Shown piece after piece: positions 63,999 through 64,000 of a stretch of 64,000 nucleotides of DNA (position 1 is its first letter; the number at the start of each line of letters is the position of its first letter). The position numbers and the translations under genes are program-made. The stretch spans positions 2,575,501 to 2,639,500 of the forward strand of contig NZ_CP101527.1 in the NCBI RefSeq assembly GCF_026427595.1. The letters are read 5' to 3'. A model generated the notes under the pieces. The model saw only the letters and a program-made list of their open reading frames with translations, was not told the origin of the DNA and made no database searches. The stretch is from Alkalimarinus sediminis (lineage in GTDB: Bacteria > Pseudomonadota > Gammaproteobacteria > Pseudomonadales > Oleiphilaceae).

Positions 63999-64000
63999 AA

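Noticed and set aside
1-64000. tRNA, rRNA, integrase, transposase or phage genes
   Set aside because: None recognised on either strand while reading; most long frames belong to ordinary chromosomal families.

Overview
The window looks like chromosomal DNA of a free-living, probably marine gammaproteobacterium of the Pseudomonadales/Oceanospirillales type. GC content is moderate, mid-40s by eye. The evidence is a complete atuR-atuABCDEFG acyclic-terpene cluster in the Pseudomonas order, a tkt-epd-pgk-fba operon, a D-2-hydroxyglutarate dehydrogenase gene divergent from serA, hdfR near maoP, an OprI/Lpp-like lipoprotein, and many lipoproteins and OmpA-type proteins. No species can be named from this. 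I saw no rRNA, tRNA, CRISPR array, phage module or transposase.

Layout. 1-1.0 kb: N-terminal part of an outward-facing secreted S8 protease lipoprotein. 1.2-13.8 kb: an amidase gene, then atuR (minus strand) divergent from atuA-B-C-D-E-F-G. A 22-bp palindromic operator overlaps the proposed atuA promoter. The operon is interrupted by palindromic intergenic repeats. 13.8-17.3 kb: small secreted or unknown proteins, maoP, hdfR and a TTG-initiated unknown. 17.5-20 kb: rimK, an M14 deacylase and a rimB-like retropepsin. 20-21.5 kb: an L,D-transpeptidase convergent with an Lpp-like lipoprotein. 21.7-24.3 kb: purine permease, apt and a small beta-barrel, followed by a 25-bp minisatellite.

24.7-34 kb is rich in divalent-cation families: ZntB, a DUF21/CNNM protein, MgtE, a soluble MgtE-N/CBS partner, an MscS channel and MgtC. 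An OmpA lipoprotein, LapA and an M42 peptidase lie among them. 34-38.9 kb: rluF, an ABC1 kinase, an FAH-family hydrolase and D2HGDH, facing serA. 40-44.6 kb: an OmpA lipoprotein, a lipase-like hydrolase and a compact operon of two DUF1538 membrane proteins, a PII-like protein and a CBS protein. 44.8-49.6 kb: rhlE, a second RimK (with a C-terminal RCK_C-like domain), a second RimB-like protein and a larger MscS channel. 50-54 kb: a calcium-loop protein, a phospholipase-D/cardiolipin-synthase-like lipoprotein and a coiled-coil membrane protein. 54.2-59.8 kb: the central carbon operon tkt-epd-pgk-fba. 60-64 kb: a secreted Sm-like small protein, a lipoprotein, two tandem SUMF1-like lipoproteins showing recent gene conversion, and a final unknown gene.

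How genes work together. The atu genes encode conversion of citronellol/geraniol-type acids through citronellyl-CoA, geranyl-CoA, carboxylation and hydration. The transpeptidase probably anchors the adjacent Lpp-like lipoprotein to peptidoglycan. D2HGDH probably clears the 2-hydroxyglutarate made by SerA. The two RimK/RimB modules suggest two separate poly-glutamate tagging/trimming systems. The best candidates for undescribed biology are the DUF1538-DUF1538-PII-CBS operon and the RimK-RCK_C protein with its divergent RimB2-MscS genes. Most starts were set from ribosome binding sites and family alignment recalled from memory. No database search was possible.
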